A DNA stretch of 64,000 nucleotides from contig CAJTQG010000005.1 in assembly GCA_910578605.1 (NCBI GenBank), positions 1-64,000 of the forward strand, given 5' to 3'. Position 1 is the first letter of the stretch. The number at the start of each line of letters is the position of its first letter. The notes beneath the pieces were generated by a model. The model made no database searches, was not told where the DNA came from, and worked only from the letters and a program-made list of their open reading frames with translations. Origin of the DNA: an uncultured Lachnospiraceae bacterium (GTDB taxonomy: Bacteria > Bacillota > Clostridia > Lachnospirales > Lachnospiraceae). This document shows positions 28,801-36,622 of this stretch, piece after piece. The translations under genes were made by a program, and so were the position numbers.

Positions 28801-30261
28801 GGATATTCCTTTGAAAGGTTAAGGGAGCTGGCAGAGGCAGGCCAGCTGTACCGAACAGAAACAGAACAGCTTTTAGAGTGGAAGAAAAAATTGGAGGAAT
28901 TAGGCAAAGGACTAAAACAAAAGGAAAAGGAGCTGCGTTCTATGCGCAGCCGTCAGGATAAGTTAGAAGGCAGCATTGAGAGAAACATACAGGAGATTGT
29001 AGAAAAATATGGCAGCTATCCCCAAATCGGTCAGCAGGAGTTAGGAAGCTATATGGAGGAAAAACAGCAGCTTTTAACAAAAACAAAAGAGGAGAAGGAA
29101 GAGCTTCAAGAACAATATAAAGAGCTGGAGTCGGAAGAAAAGACATTGCTTATCATGGAAAATGATTTGGATAGAATGGTGGCTCAGTCTGAAGTAAATG
29201 TGTCTTGCAATTCATCGGTATGGGAAAATCATGTACAGCTAGAAGAGGCGTTTTCTGAAATAAGTAAGAAATTTGAAGCTTTTCGGGTGGAAATTTTTAG
29301 GCGAAGGGAAGAATTTGACGCAGATAAACAGCAGCTTTTAGATACATTGTCGGCTATGGAGGCTGTAGGTTTGGCACAGGAGGTGAAAAAAAATATTCAA
29401 ATGCCCCAGAGTATGGAGGAAACGGAGTGCCTGTTAGAAAATATAAAAGAAGTCAATTCTTGTCTGCAATTGGAAAAGGAGCAGGTGGTCAGAGGGATTG
29501 AGGACATGGAACGAATGAAAATCAATTTCAGAAGCCAATGCCTGCAGACTTGCATTAATATAAAAATTGAGTTGGACCGCCTTGCTAAGCTGTCTAAAAT
29601 TATGTTGGACGGCGAGAGTATTTCTATGCTTCGGCTGCAAATTCCTTATATTAAGGAGGAGGCCTATGAGCGGGAGATGGAGGTATATATTGATCAGATT
29701 ATTGAGACGGCAGAGGGAATGAATCAGAATCAGGATAAATTGAAATATATCCGCAGTCAGCTTGCATGGAAAAAATTATTTTCTGTTATCGTGACAGATA
29801 TGAATAGAATACGTCTAAGTCTCTACAAGAGAGAGCGGATTAAGGAGCAAAGCCGTTATCTGCGCTATGAGGAGGCGGTGGGAAGTACCGGACAATCTCA
29901 AGGAATATATATTCAGTTTTTAATTGCAATTGTCAATTATATTACAAGTATTCATTCTAGAGATGCAGATGCAACAAAATTAAAGAAAGTCATATTTATT
30001 GATAATCCTTTTGGGGCAGCTAAAGATGTGTACATCTGGGAACCTATTTTTCAGCTGCTGAAAACCAACCATGTCCAGTTGATTGTTCCGGCAAGAGGTA
30101 CGACTCCGGCTATCACTGGGCGATTTGATGTCAATTATATTTTAGGGCAAAAGTTGATTAATGGCAGACAGCAGACTGTAGTGGTAGATTATATTAGCAG
30201 CGTCAGCCAGGAAGAGCTGGAATATACTGCCATTTCCTATGAACAAGCATCATTATTTTGA
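25813..30261 (+). CDS. JetC/MukB-like SMC ATPase
   Basis: The 1482-aa protein has the SMC plan: an N-terminal head with Walker A NGGGKS (residues 39-44), two very long Gln/Glu/Lys-rich coiled coils (about 240-620 and 760-1260), a non-coiled hinge-like region near 620-760 and a C-terminal head. The head has a signature-like 'GSTGQSQG' (1357-1364) and Walker B 'VIFIDNPFG' (Asp1397-Asn1398). The residue after the Walker B Asp is Asn where most SMC/ABC ATPases have catalytic Glu. The length and partners point to the MukB/MksB/JetC group rather than canonical Smc. Complexes of this group extrude DNA loops; Wadjet versions restrict plasmids using JetD, which is absent here. Confidence 0.8.
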   Translation: MGNINRIRVNNVKYNFGTQFYDDFLMRMSGKNTIYDLANGGGKSILMLLLMQNMIPNCTLDEKQPIEKLFRSGCGNTVIHSMVEWNLSENCIENHYRYMLTGFCARKASAGETPQEEEEASASVEYFNYVIFYREMNDHDIKNFPLTRNGERVTYSGLKNYLRDLEKKDLSLKVKVFDRKGDYQRFVSRYGIYGSEWEIIRGINKTEGHVRTYFETNYKTTRKIVEDLLIEEIIQKSFQTNQTRESDLAGEETMAQTLLDIKDKLLELSKRKHRIHNYDRQIELLNIFADRAQSIRQMYDSQRQLEDNIVKVYHTVKARKGDNEKRRELLRLKTQELQSTKLMLTAQLEAAKAEENKRKLEEYHQEILLLERDKQSLEQEQATLEQEQCLRESANDYLDYEYYRQKREEVAQTIAHMQQGKEELLRKLYRLAVLKKQKNNKEKERILVQIDQLSQKEEELGIAVEKCDCQERELDRQNAVLSQEISRMEGEENYLKEEFGTLRNEKGVLMAGSIREEESRCRRELEEIGKQKEELERKKQEWQEAQVKLRIEIGENALALSRMEEQIDKYNYEDNREYEVKKRIQVMRDVYGEQELGELHMKMKERYQEQLVRIAQIKQDIRGKQEYLKCIQSGKSFVDRPEIETVFDYIERYHSAKVEKGSDYLLGLDLQEAEELLERFPVLPYCILVEEGLLELVADNRLKQLDLQDAMVLLVDKKALEQGRELLDISGIVVAAHDKEIFLAKDKQLILLQKLAEQVESEEKEYRQRAEGAEVVMEDIQFLAHYQMQRRQTGELEKVSFESLHKRQKELLNEKEHLQKRKAVQGELWENIKQQERDVSDRQTHWEKELDDFLRLSELYQKLNEIQTKLVQKKQEEQKGEKEQQNVKARLQALRNQYDRQVERRKQSQQQLQDIDQEWKSEYQPYYRQDLEEDELIAEAQRKKETRLGESSSLEAEFKGVKHAMQSENSQTADKEKLMENYDMAMEKTMQAIDYKGYSFERLRELAEAGQLYRTETEQLLEWKKKLEELGKGLKQKEKELRSMRSRQDKLEGSIERNIQEIVEKYGSYPQIGQQELGSYMEEKQQLLTKTKEEKEELQEQYKELESEEKTLLIMENDLDRMVAQSEVNVSCNSSVWENHVQLEEAFSEISKKFEAFRVEIFRRREEFDADKQQLLDTLSAMEAVGLAQEVKKNIQMPQSMEETECLLENIKEVNSCLQLEKEQVVRGIEDMERMKINFRSQCLQTCINIKIELDRLAKLSKIMLDGESISMLRLQIPYIKEEAYEREMEVYIDQIIETAEGMNQNQDKLKYIRSQLAWKKLFSVIVTDMNRIRLSLYKRERIKEQSRYLRYEEAVGSTGQSQGIYIQFLIAIVNYITSIHSRDADATKLKKVIFIDNPFGAAKDVYIWEPIFQLLKTNHVQLIVPARGTTPAITGRFDVNYILGQKLINGRQQTVVVDYISSVSQEELEYTAISYEQASLF

Positions 30262-30356
30262 CAAGGGTTCATTCATGTGGTACACTAGAAAATATGCATA
30301 CACTTGAAAGAAATGGTTTTATGGAGAAAAACCGGATAAATCAGAGGTGAAAAATA

Positions 30357-33300
30357 GTGGACAAGTATGAATACAATTTGAAATTAGACGAAATTAAGGC
30401 TTTGGTGGGAAAACAGGATTATGCGGGAGCCGCAAGTATATGTGATACCATAGATTGGAGAAAGGTGCGCAGCAATAACACCCTGAATATGGTAGCAGAT
30501 GCTTATGAGGCAACAAAACAATATGATAAGGCAAAGAACGCTTTGCTGATTGCCTATGAGAGAACACCGCTGGGAAGACAGCTTGCCTATCGTCTGACTA
30601 TTTTATCCATTAAAGAGAAGAATCTTGAAGAGGCGGAAGAGTTTTATGAGGATTTTCTGGAGGTTTCGCCGAGAGATATGGCAAGGTATCTGCTCCAGTA
30701 TCAGTTGGCAAAAGCGAAAGGAACAGATATTGATGTGCTGATAGGCATATTGGAAAAATACAGCCAGGAGGATGTGGATGAACGATGGCAGTATGAACTG
30801 GCGGTTTTGTATCATCGTGCCGGCTACAAGGATAAGTGTATTGCTCTTTGTGATGAGATGATTTTATGGTTTGGAGACGGAAAGTATGTGGAAAAGGCAT
30901 TAGAATTGAAGATGCTTTATGAGCCGCTTACAAGGAGTCAGCAGGAAAAATATAACAAGCAGCAGGAGGAACGGGCTCAGAGAGCAGCTCAGTCCCAGGT
31001 TCAAACGAAAACCTTGCCCCAAGAAGTCCAACAAAATAAAACTCAAGGCAAGCAAGCTTACAGACAGCCAATGCAAAAGCCCCAGTATGTTCAAGGGGTG
31101 CAGCCATTGCAGAGCACACAATCAATACAAAATGTACAGTCTGTTCAGGATACACAATCAATACAAAATGTACAGTCTGTTCAGGATACACAGCCAATAC
31201 AAAATGTACAGTCTGTTCAGGATATACAGCCAATACAATATGTGGCGCCTGTTCAGGAAACGCAGCCAATGGAGAGTGTGGCGCCTGTTCAGAATATGCA
31301 GCCAATGGAGAATATTGCACCAATACAAAATGAACAACTGTTTAATGAGTTTGCAGAAAGCGTGACATTAGTAGAAGATATGGAGAAGGGTGGAACTGAG
31401 AAGCAAATGAACACTTATGTTTCACAGGAGCCCAATGTACAGCCTCCAATATTAGACAAGACTTCTAGAAGGACATCGGACATTGAATACAGGTTAAATG
31501 CCAATGGAAGTATTGTAAGCAAGGCAGCAGGAAGCGGTGATGTTTCTGATGTTGTTCCGGCAGAAATGCTGCGTGAGAAGCTGGAGGAGCAGGAGAGGGA
31601 AGCGGCAAAGAGAGAGGAAGAAAAGAGACAGGAGGTTAAGCGGGTAATCGCGGAGCGGATGGCTCAGCAGGAAGCATTAGCGAAGGCGGCTGAGGCCTCA
31701 AAAGCTCAGACAGCCGAATCCAAGCCTGTTGAAAAAATAAATGAAGTAAAAGAAGTAGATGAAGTAAAAGAAGCGTATGAAAAAGGCCCGCAAGCTCATA
31801 GTACACAAAAATTGGAAAATGATCAGGAAATAAATGTACACAAAAAAGAATTAGAAATACATAGTGAAGATGAAAGCCTAATATCAATCCAACAACAGAC
31901 AGCCCATACAGATGAATTGGAATTGGAAGAACAGACTGTGTCGGAAGAAAATGAAGTTAAACCACAGCCAGAAGTAGAAATAAAACCTATATCTGCTCCG
32001 GCTGAGGCAGGTTTTGTGTCAGAGGTGTATACAGTGAAAAAGGAGACAGCTGGGGCACCAGAACCAGAAGAAAATATCAGTCAGGTAAATAATTTTCAAG
32101 AAAAAGCAGAAAATATAGAACATCAAGATATGAGTTTGTCAATGGAAGGGCAGCAGGACGTTCAAAAACAGCAAGCAGCAGAACAACAAGAGGCAACGGA
32201 GCCATTAGCACAAAAGGAAGAAAAGAAACAGACAGAACAAACCTCTAAAAAAGGTTCGACAAATGAGGAGGAGATGCTGGATGGTTCTACTGGAGAGCTT
32301 GTGAAAAATCTGGGAAATAAGATTCGGGCAAATGCTATTCAGGAGGAGTATAATCGTGTGAATCTTCAGGAGGAGATTGCCAAGAGTATGGCATCTATTT
32401 TAGGAAATCTTCATCTAAGCCATGAGGATGAGGAGGAAGAGGAAGAACCAGAAATTACTACAACGAAGAGAATTCCTGATATCAAAGAGGAAACGATAGG
32501 AGATACCCAGCGCATTTCTGACATATCTCAGTTAAAGGAAAAGCTTCAGCCTGTGAATGCTATGTCAGAGCAGCCTATAGAGGATGAACAAATTGAAGGC
32601 CAGCTTTCCTTGGAGGATGTAATGGCGCAGTTTGCAAGTGAACCTTTGTTAGAAGAAAATCAGGAAGAAAAAGAAGAATCAATTTCTTACTTTACCCGCC
32701 CTATTTTTGGAGAAGAGTTTACAGCAGGAATTAAAGAGGCATTGGGGGAGGATGCAGCTATTGAGGGGGAAATGATGGAGAAAATGGAGGAACCAGAAGA
32801 TTTGAAGGAACAATCACAGAATATAGTCGCAGAAGAATTGGTAACAGAAGAATACTTAGAGCAGATGGAACCTGTGGTAGAAAACGATGAGGAAGAATAT
32901 CAGGCGCCGGTATTTAATGTACAATCTTTTCGCAATATGGAAAAGCCTGAAGAACATGAGGAGGAAGAACAGATAAAGTCTGCCCTTGACCAGTGTGCTG
33001 CTGCAAGTGAAGCATTAGAGGATATAGGAAAATCAGATGAGGATTTAGTTGAAAATCAAGAGGAAAAACAGGAAGTAAATTCTGGTGCAAAGCTGGAGGC
33101 AAAAGAGGAAGTGCTGACAGAGAATGAGAACCTGCAAAACGAAGAAACTGTTTTGGAGGAGGAGCAGCCAGAATATAGTCAGCCTGAGAGATATAGTAGA
33201 CAGGATACACAAGGACAGCGAAACTATAGTTTGACAGATGAGGAAAATCAAATGGATATTGGTCAGTCTGACCAATATAGTCTGCAGGAGGAAGCAAATG

Positions 33301-34280
33301 AACAGCAGCAAGTAAATGGTAACGAGAATGAAAAGGACTTGCTGGAGACAGCGGAAGATGCTTTTGAAGATTGGTATGATAAAAAACAGGCGCCAGCGGC
33401 TATGGAAGAGAAGTTAAGTGAGCAGCAGAGTGTGAAAGAAGAGTATCACATAGATGATCCAGCTTTAGAAAAGATGCGCCAGAAAAAAGAGGAGAAGAAA
33501 AATAAGAATAAAGGAAAGAAGCGTATCCCGGAGAACAAGAGGAGTGCCTTTGCCAGTTTCCTGGAAATTAAAGATTTAGAGGAGCAAATTGCATCAACAT
33601 TGGAGAATCTTGCTTATCATTCTTCTAATGACGGAACGTCTTCCACCAACAATGTGATGATTGCTGGGGAGGCAAAGAGCGGGAAGACAACGCTGGCGTT
33701 AGAGATAATTAAAACTTCCAATAAAGACAGGAGCCGAACAGGGCGAAAGGTTGCCAAGGTGAAGGGAACCACTCTGAATAAACGGGGCATTAAAAATGTA
33801 ATGGCAAAATTATTGGGAACAGATTTAATTATTGAGCAGGCGGGAAGCTTAATGCCTCAGCAAGTATCAGAATTGATAGATACTTTGAATGGATACACCG
33901 GTAATATGCTAGTGGTGTTGGAGGATGATAAAGTTGCCATTGACCGTTTAATTGAACTTCACCCGAAGCTTGCAGAAATGTTCTCCAATCAAATTGTAAT
34001 CAAGGAATATGATATTAACGAATGGGTTAGGATAGCAAAGGAATATGCCCAATCTCAAGATTATGGTGTGGACGAGATGGGAACATTAGCCTTGTATGCC
34101 AAGATAAATGATGTTTATGGTAAGAAAAAGGAAATTGAAAAGAATGATGTTCAAATGATTATTGATGATGCCATTAAGCATTCTGAAAAGAAAAATATTG
34201 GAAAATTATTTGAAATCGTATTTTCAAGAAAATATAAGGATTCAGATTTGACAATGCTAAGAGAGTCTGATTTTCAGTAA
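30357..34280 (+). CDS. giant TPR and P-loop ATPase protein next to the SMC module
   Basis: The 1307-aa protein starts at a GTG eight nt after GAGGTG. Residues 1-200 are TPR-like helices ('ADAYEATKQYDKAKNALLIAYERTP', 'LEEAEEFYEDFLEVSP'). A disordered middle (200-1050) begins with six tandem 12-residue Gln/Val repeats and becomes extremely Glu/Gln-rich. A basic Lys patch (about 1040-1060) precedes a compact ATPase domain (1065-1307) with Walker A GEAKSGKTT (1104-1112) and a possible Walker B 'MLVVLEDD'. The ATPase has a flavour of AAA+ CbxX-type domains, uncertain. It starts 95 bp after the SMC gene and ends at a terminator, so it is the last gene of this cluster. Function is unknown; it is not a JetD homolog. 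Confidence 0.7.
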   Translation: MDKYEYNLKLDEIKALVGKQDYAGAASICDTIDWRKVRSNNTLNMVADAYEATKQYDKAKNALLIAYERTPLGRQLAYRLTILSIKEKNLEEAEEFYEDFLEVSPRDMARYLLQYQLAKAKGTDIDVLIGILEKYSQEDVDERWQYELAVLYHRAGYKDKCIALCDEMILWFGDGKYVEKALELKMLYEPLTRSQQEKYNKQQEERAQRAAQSQVQTKTLPQEVQQNKTQGKQAYRQPMQKPQYVQGVQPLQSTQSIQNVQSVQDTQSIQNVQSVQDTQPIQNVQSVQDIQPIQYVAPVQETQPMESVAPVQNMQPMENIAPIQNEQLFNEFAESVTLVEDMEKGGTEKQMNTYVSQEPNVQPPILDKTSRRTSDIEYRLNANGSIVSKAAGSGDVSDVVPAEMLREKLEEQEREAAKREEEKRQEVKRVIAERMAQQEALAKAAEASKAQTAESKPVEKINEVKEVDEVKEAYEKGPQAHSTQKLENDQEINVHKKELEIHSEDESLISIQQQTAHTDELELEEQTVSEENEVKPQPEVEIKPISAPAEAGFVSEVYTVKKETAGAPEPEENISQVNNFQEKAENIEHQDMSLSMEGQQDVQKQQAAEQQEATEPLAQKEEKKQTEQTSKKGSTNEEEMLDGSTGELVKNLGNKIRANAIQEEYNRVNLQEEIAKSMASILGNLHLSHEDEEEEEEPEITTTKRIPDIKEETIGDTQRISDISQLKEKLQPVNAMSEQPIEDEQIEGQLSLEDVMAQFASEPLLEENQEEKEESISYFTRPIFGEEFTAGIKEALGEDAAIEGEMMEKMEEPEDLKEQSQNIVAEELVTEEYLEQMEPVVENDEEEYQAPVFNVQSFRNMEKPEEHEEEEQIKSALDQCAAASEALEDIGKSDEDLVENQEEKQEVNSGAKLEAKEEVLTENENLQNEETVLEEEQPEYSQPERYSRQDTQGQRNYSLTDEENQMDIGQSDQYSLQEEANEQQQVNGNENEKDLLETAEDAFEDWYDKKQAPAAMEEKLSEQQSVKEEYHIDDPALEKMRQKKEEKKNKNKGKKRIPENKRSAFASFLEIKDLEEQIASTLENLAYHSSNDGTSSTNNVMIAGEAKSGKTTLALEIIKTSNKDRSRTGRKVAKVKGTTLNKRGIKNVMAKLLGTDLIIEQAGSLMPQQVSELIDTLNGYTGNMLVVLEDDKVAIDRLIELHPKLAEMFSNQIVIKEYDINEWVRIAKEYAQSQDYGVDEMGTLALYAKINDVYGKKKEIEKNDVQMIIDDAIKHSEKKNIGKLFEIVFSRKYKDSDLTMLRESDFQ
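31116..31331 (+). repeat. six tandem 36-bp coding repeats
   Basis: Six consecutive 36-bp units (31116, 31152, 31188, 31224, 31260, 31296) encode a 12-residue Gln/Val-rich motif such as TQSIQNVQSVQD. Units 1 and 2 are identical and unit 3 nearly so; units 4-6 diverge. All lie in frame within the TPR/P-loop gene and could vary in number by slippage. Confidence 0.85.
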
Positions 34281-34285
34281 AAATA

Positions 34286-34315
34286 AAATCCCCTGCAGCG
34301 TGCTGCGGGGGATTT
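34286..34315. terminator. bidirectional terminator
   Basis: A 14-bp stem (AAATCCCCTGCAGC with GCTGCGGGGGATTT, one G-U pair) and a 2-nt loop lie between the convergent TPR/P-loop and RDD genes. On the minus strand the flank reads TATTTTTA, a usable T-run for the RDD gene. Confidence 0.8.
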
Positions 34316-34337
34316 GTTAATGTGCAGGTTATATGAT

Positions 34338-34982
34338 TTATTGTTCCAACACTCTTGTTTTTCCAATGTAATCATGAATTGCCTTGTGGGAAGGAGTAAA
34401 TAATATTGTAAAAATGGATATTACAGGAATAATAGGAATGGAATTTAATAAAATTTTCCCAACTCCTTCTCGTAAAAGGATAGTAATACCAAATTTTCTA
34501 TTTTCATCTTCAGGAACTACCTTAAGGTGCATAAAATATTTTCCTACGGTTATACCATCAAACAGGTAAGTGCAGCAGGCCCCGTATCCTAAATAAAATA
34601 AGATGACAAATATGGATAAAATGCGGCAGCTTGTAGCCAAAAAGGAAACATTTCTAACAGTGGTATCTTGTTTTTCTTTGAGTTGAGCTGTTGTAGTGCT
34701 GTCAGAGGCATCTACTAGATTGTTCATGTAAGTATCTACTTCTCCTGGAATCTGAAGGAGAGAGAGGGAACCTATAATAGGGCTTGCATAAAATGCAGGC
34801 GCATTGGTAACTGGAGTGGAAGCAAAAAAAATAAGAAAAGCAAGGGCAGGAATGTAGGCAACTATCATATCCATAAGAAAAGCAACCGCCCTTTTTATTG
34901 GATTTGCAGGGACGTTTTCGCCGGAAAGGTAAGCCAATTCATCTGCAATGATTTGAGATTCATCTAAATTTGTATTGTTCAT
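34338..34982 (-). CDS. RDD-family membrane protein
   Basis: The 214-aa protein has the RDD signature: 'KRAVAFLMDMIVAYIPALAFLIFF' (first membrane helix, with Arg and Asp), a second helix 'ILSIFVILFYLGYGACCTYLF' (about 120-140), 'GITVGKYFMHLKVV', and a third hydrophobic stretch 'ILLNSIPIIPVISIFTILFTPSHKAIHDYIGKTRVL'. An extracytoplasmic loop of about 60 residues separates helices 1 and 2. The transported substrate or role is unknown for most of the family. It is monocistronic and convergent with the SMC-cluster genes. Confidence 0.8.
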   Translation of the reverse strand: MNNTNLDESQIIADELAYLSGENVPANPIKRAVAFLMDMIVAYIPALAFLIFFASTPVTNAPAFYASPIIGSLSLLQIPGEVDTYMNNLVDASDSTTTAQLKEKQDTTVRNVSFLATSCRILSIFVILFYLGYGACCTYLFDGITVGKYFMHLKVVPEDENRKFGITILLREGVGKILLNSIPIIPVISIFTILFTPSHKAIHDYIGKTRVLEQ

Positions 34983-35234
34983 ATATGAAAATCCTTTCTA
35001 TAAATAATCTATATAAATGATGCTGGTGTTAATAAAATTTATTATAACATAGGAAGATAAAAATTTACTATAAATATTTTTAAAACTTGATGCATATAAA
35101 AAATGGACATAGAACTGTAAAGAGAAAAAATTCTAAATTAGGATAAAAGTACCAGAAAAATATTTTGTTTTTATGTCATGAATACAAAATGCATAAAAAA
35201 TACAAAATGTGCAAAGGTAAATTAGGAAAATGTA

Positions 35235-35263
35235 TTGACAAAATATGCATGTCATCATAATAT
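35235..35263 (+). promoter_or_regulatory. promoter of the small arabinanase gene
   Basis: TTGACA (35235-35240), a 17-nt spacer and TAATAT (35258-35263) lie about 155 bp before the start codon, giving a long leader of roughly 148 nt. Confidence 0.7.
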
Positions 35264-35274
35264 TTATGTAAAGT

Positions 35275-35332
35275 CGCTATGGGGGTAGCGCAAAAAGTAT
35301 AGTGTGTTGTGCAAAATAGATAAATTGCACAA
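35275..35332 (+). promoter_or_regulatory. two-hairpin leader of the small arabinanase gene
   Basis: Within the leader, CGCTA/TAGCG closes a 6-nt loop of T and five G (35275-35290), and TTGTGCAA (35307-35314) pairs perfectly with TTGCACAA (35325-35332) across 10 nt. No T-run follows, so these may be mRNA-stabilising, operator or attenuator structures. They match no riboswitch class I know. Confidence 0.5.
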
Positions 35333-35360
35333 TAAAAGCTGACGTGGGAAAAGGAGGTTT

Positions 35361-35387
35361 ATGGGATTTAAAGGTCAGTTAAATTAG
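35361..35387 (+). CDS. short leader peptide upstream of the arabinanase
   Basis: An eight-codon reading frame (MGFKGQLN, then TAG) follows an excellent ribosome site, AAAAGGAGG, 3-4 nt upstream. It ends 30 bp before the arabinanase start, inside its leader. Such short well-initiated frames often couple translation to expression of the next gene. It contains no obvious codon run for a single amino acid. That it is translated is inference from the RBS. Confidence 0.4.
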   Translation: MGFKGQLN

Positions 35388-35417
35388 CAAAAACATTTAA
35401 TGATTATGGAGGTATTT

Positions 35418-36392
35418 ATGCGCAAAAAGTTTATGTGTACAAAGAAAATAGTTCGCAGGGTCATTGCTTTGTCCTTAGCAACTGCAACATTGTTGATGGT
35501 GCCGGTTCAGGCGGCATTTTGGGATTTAAGAGGCGGGGTAGTAACTCATGATCCAACGATTATCAGAGAGAGCGGTTACACTTGGTGGTCAGCTTCTACC
35601 GGTCAGGGAATCGGCATGAAGTTTTCAACAGATAATGGTAGAACATGGACAGACGGACTGCCTATCTTTGCACAGCCTTTATCATGGTGGAGAAATTATG
35701 CACCAAATATGGGATACAATGATGTATGGGCTCCTGACTTAGAATATTACAGAGGAAGATATTATTGCTTTTACAGTGTATCAGAGTTTGGAAAGAATAA
35801 CTCTGCTATTGGTTTAGTATCCTGCTCTAGTATTTCAAGAGGTGACTGGAGAGATGACGGAGTTGTAATTTCCTCCAAGAGAGGCAGAGATGCATTTAAT
35901 GCTATTGACCCGAACCTTGTTGTAGATTCAGCTGGTAAGCCATGGCTTGTATATGGTTCCTGGTATAATGGTATTCATGTAGTGAGATTAAATCAGTCAA
36001 CAATGAAGCCTGCAGGTGCACCTACAAGAATTGCAGCCCGTTCTGGTGGAATTGAAGGTCCATGTATTATGTATAATAATGGATACTACTATTTATTTGC
36101 TTCCATTGGAAAATGCTGTGCAGGTACAAACAGTACATACAAGATTATCTATGGACGTTCAAGAAGTATAACAGGACCATATGTAGATAAGAGCGGCAGA
36201 AATCTTGTAAATGGCGGCGGAACTATTTTGGATGGCGGAAATTCCAGATGGATCGGACCAGGCGGACAGGATGTATACAGAAATGGAAACAACTATGTAA
36301 TGGCACGTCATGCATATGATGCATGGAATAATGGTACACCAACATTATTGCTCAGTGATTTGTACTTCAGAAATGGTTGGCCAACCTATTAA
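35418..36392 (+). CDS. secreted GH43 arabinan endo-1,5-alpha-L-arabinosidase
   Basis: The 324-aa protein starts at the ATG six nt after GGAGG; an in-frame start 18 bp upstream has no site. A signal peptide (1-34, ending VPVQA) precedes a single GH43 propeller with the triad Asp45 (THDPT), Asp164 (AIDPN) and Glu213 (IEGPC), plus 'WAPDLEYY'. This is the compact one-domain arabinanase layout. It cuts internal alpha-1,5 bonds of arabinan outside the cell. It lies on the same strand as araA/araD but has its own promoter and terminator. Compared with the 1676-aa GH43 at 3884 it has no binding modules. Confidence 0.9.
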   Translation: MRKKFMCTKKIVRRVIALSLATATLLMVPVQAAFWDLRGGVVTHDPTIIRESGYTWWSASTGQGIGMKFSTDNGRTWTDGLPIFAQPLSWWRNYAPNMGYNDVWAPDLEYYRGRYYCFYSVSEFGKNNSAIGLVSCSSISRGDWRDDGVVISSKRGRDAFNAIDPNLVVDSAGKPWLVYGSWYNGIHVVRLNQSTMKPAGAPTRIAARSGGIEGPCIMYNNGYYYLFASIGKCCAGTNSTYKIIYGRSRSITGPYVDKSGRNLVNGGGTILDGGNSRWIGPGGQDVYRNGNNYVMARHAYDAWNNGTPTLLLSDLYFRNGWPTY

Positions 36393-36475
36393 ATCTAAAG
36401 TTATTACAAAAAAGACTTTCAGATTTTAATAGTAAAGGCAAAAGTTCAGTAAGGGTAACAAAAACAAAAAAGAAG

Positions 36476-36505
36476 TGATGGCATGATTCTCATGCCATCA
36501 TTTTC
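36476..36505 (+). terminator. terminator after the small arabinanase gene
   Basis: TGATGGCATGA pairs perfectly with TCATGCCATCA (11 bp) around a 3-nt loop, followed by TTTTC. Confidence 0.75.
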
Positions 36506-36622
36506 TATAAGAAAGAACGGAGATAAGGTTGAGAAATAATATTTTAACCTGCAAGTTTTATGCTGCGCAAAAACTTGAGCCATAAGCTACTCCTAAAAAC
36601 AGTCGTGGCATGGAGGCTAGAT

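Noticed and set aside
31116-31331. 36-bp direct repeats resembling a CRISPR array
   Set aside because: The units are contiguous without spacers, in frame within a long gene, and encode a Gln/Val-rich peptide.
30919-31365. Alternate-frame 148-codon reading frame with internal repeats
   Set aside because: It is a shadow of the 36-bp coding repeats in the main frame and has no start signals.
30357-34280. Fourth gene after the SMC trio as a JetD/MksG nuclease
   Set aside because: It has TPR helices and a Walker A P-loop; no Toprim-type acidic motif was found, and it is three times the usual JetD length.
35264-35417. Known riboswitch in the arabinanase leader
   Set aside because: None of the core motifs of classes I can recall (c-di-GMP, SAM, TPP, preQ1, fluoride, glycine) is present.
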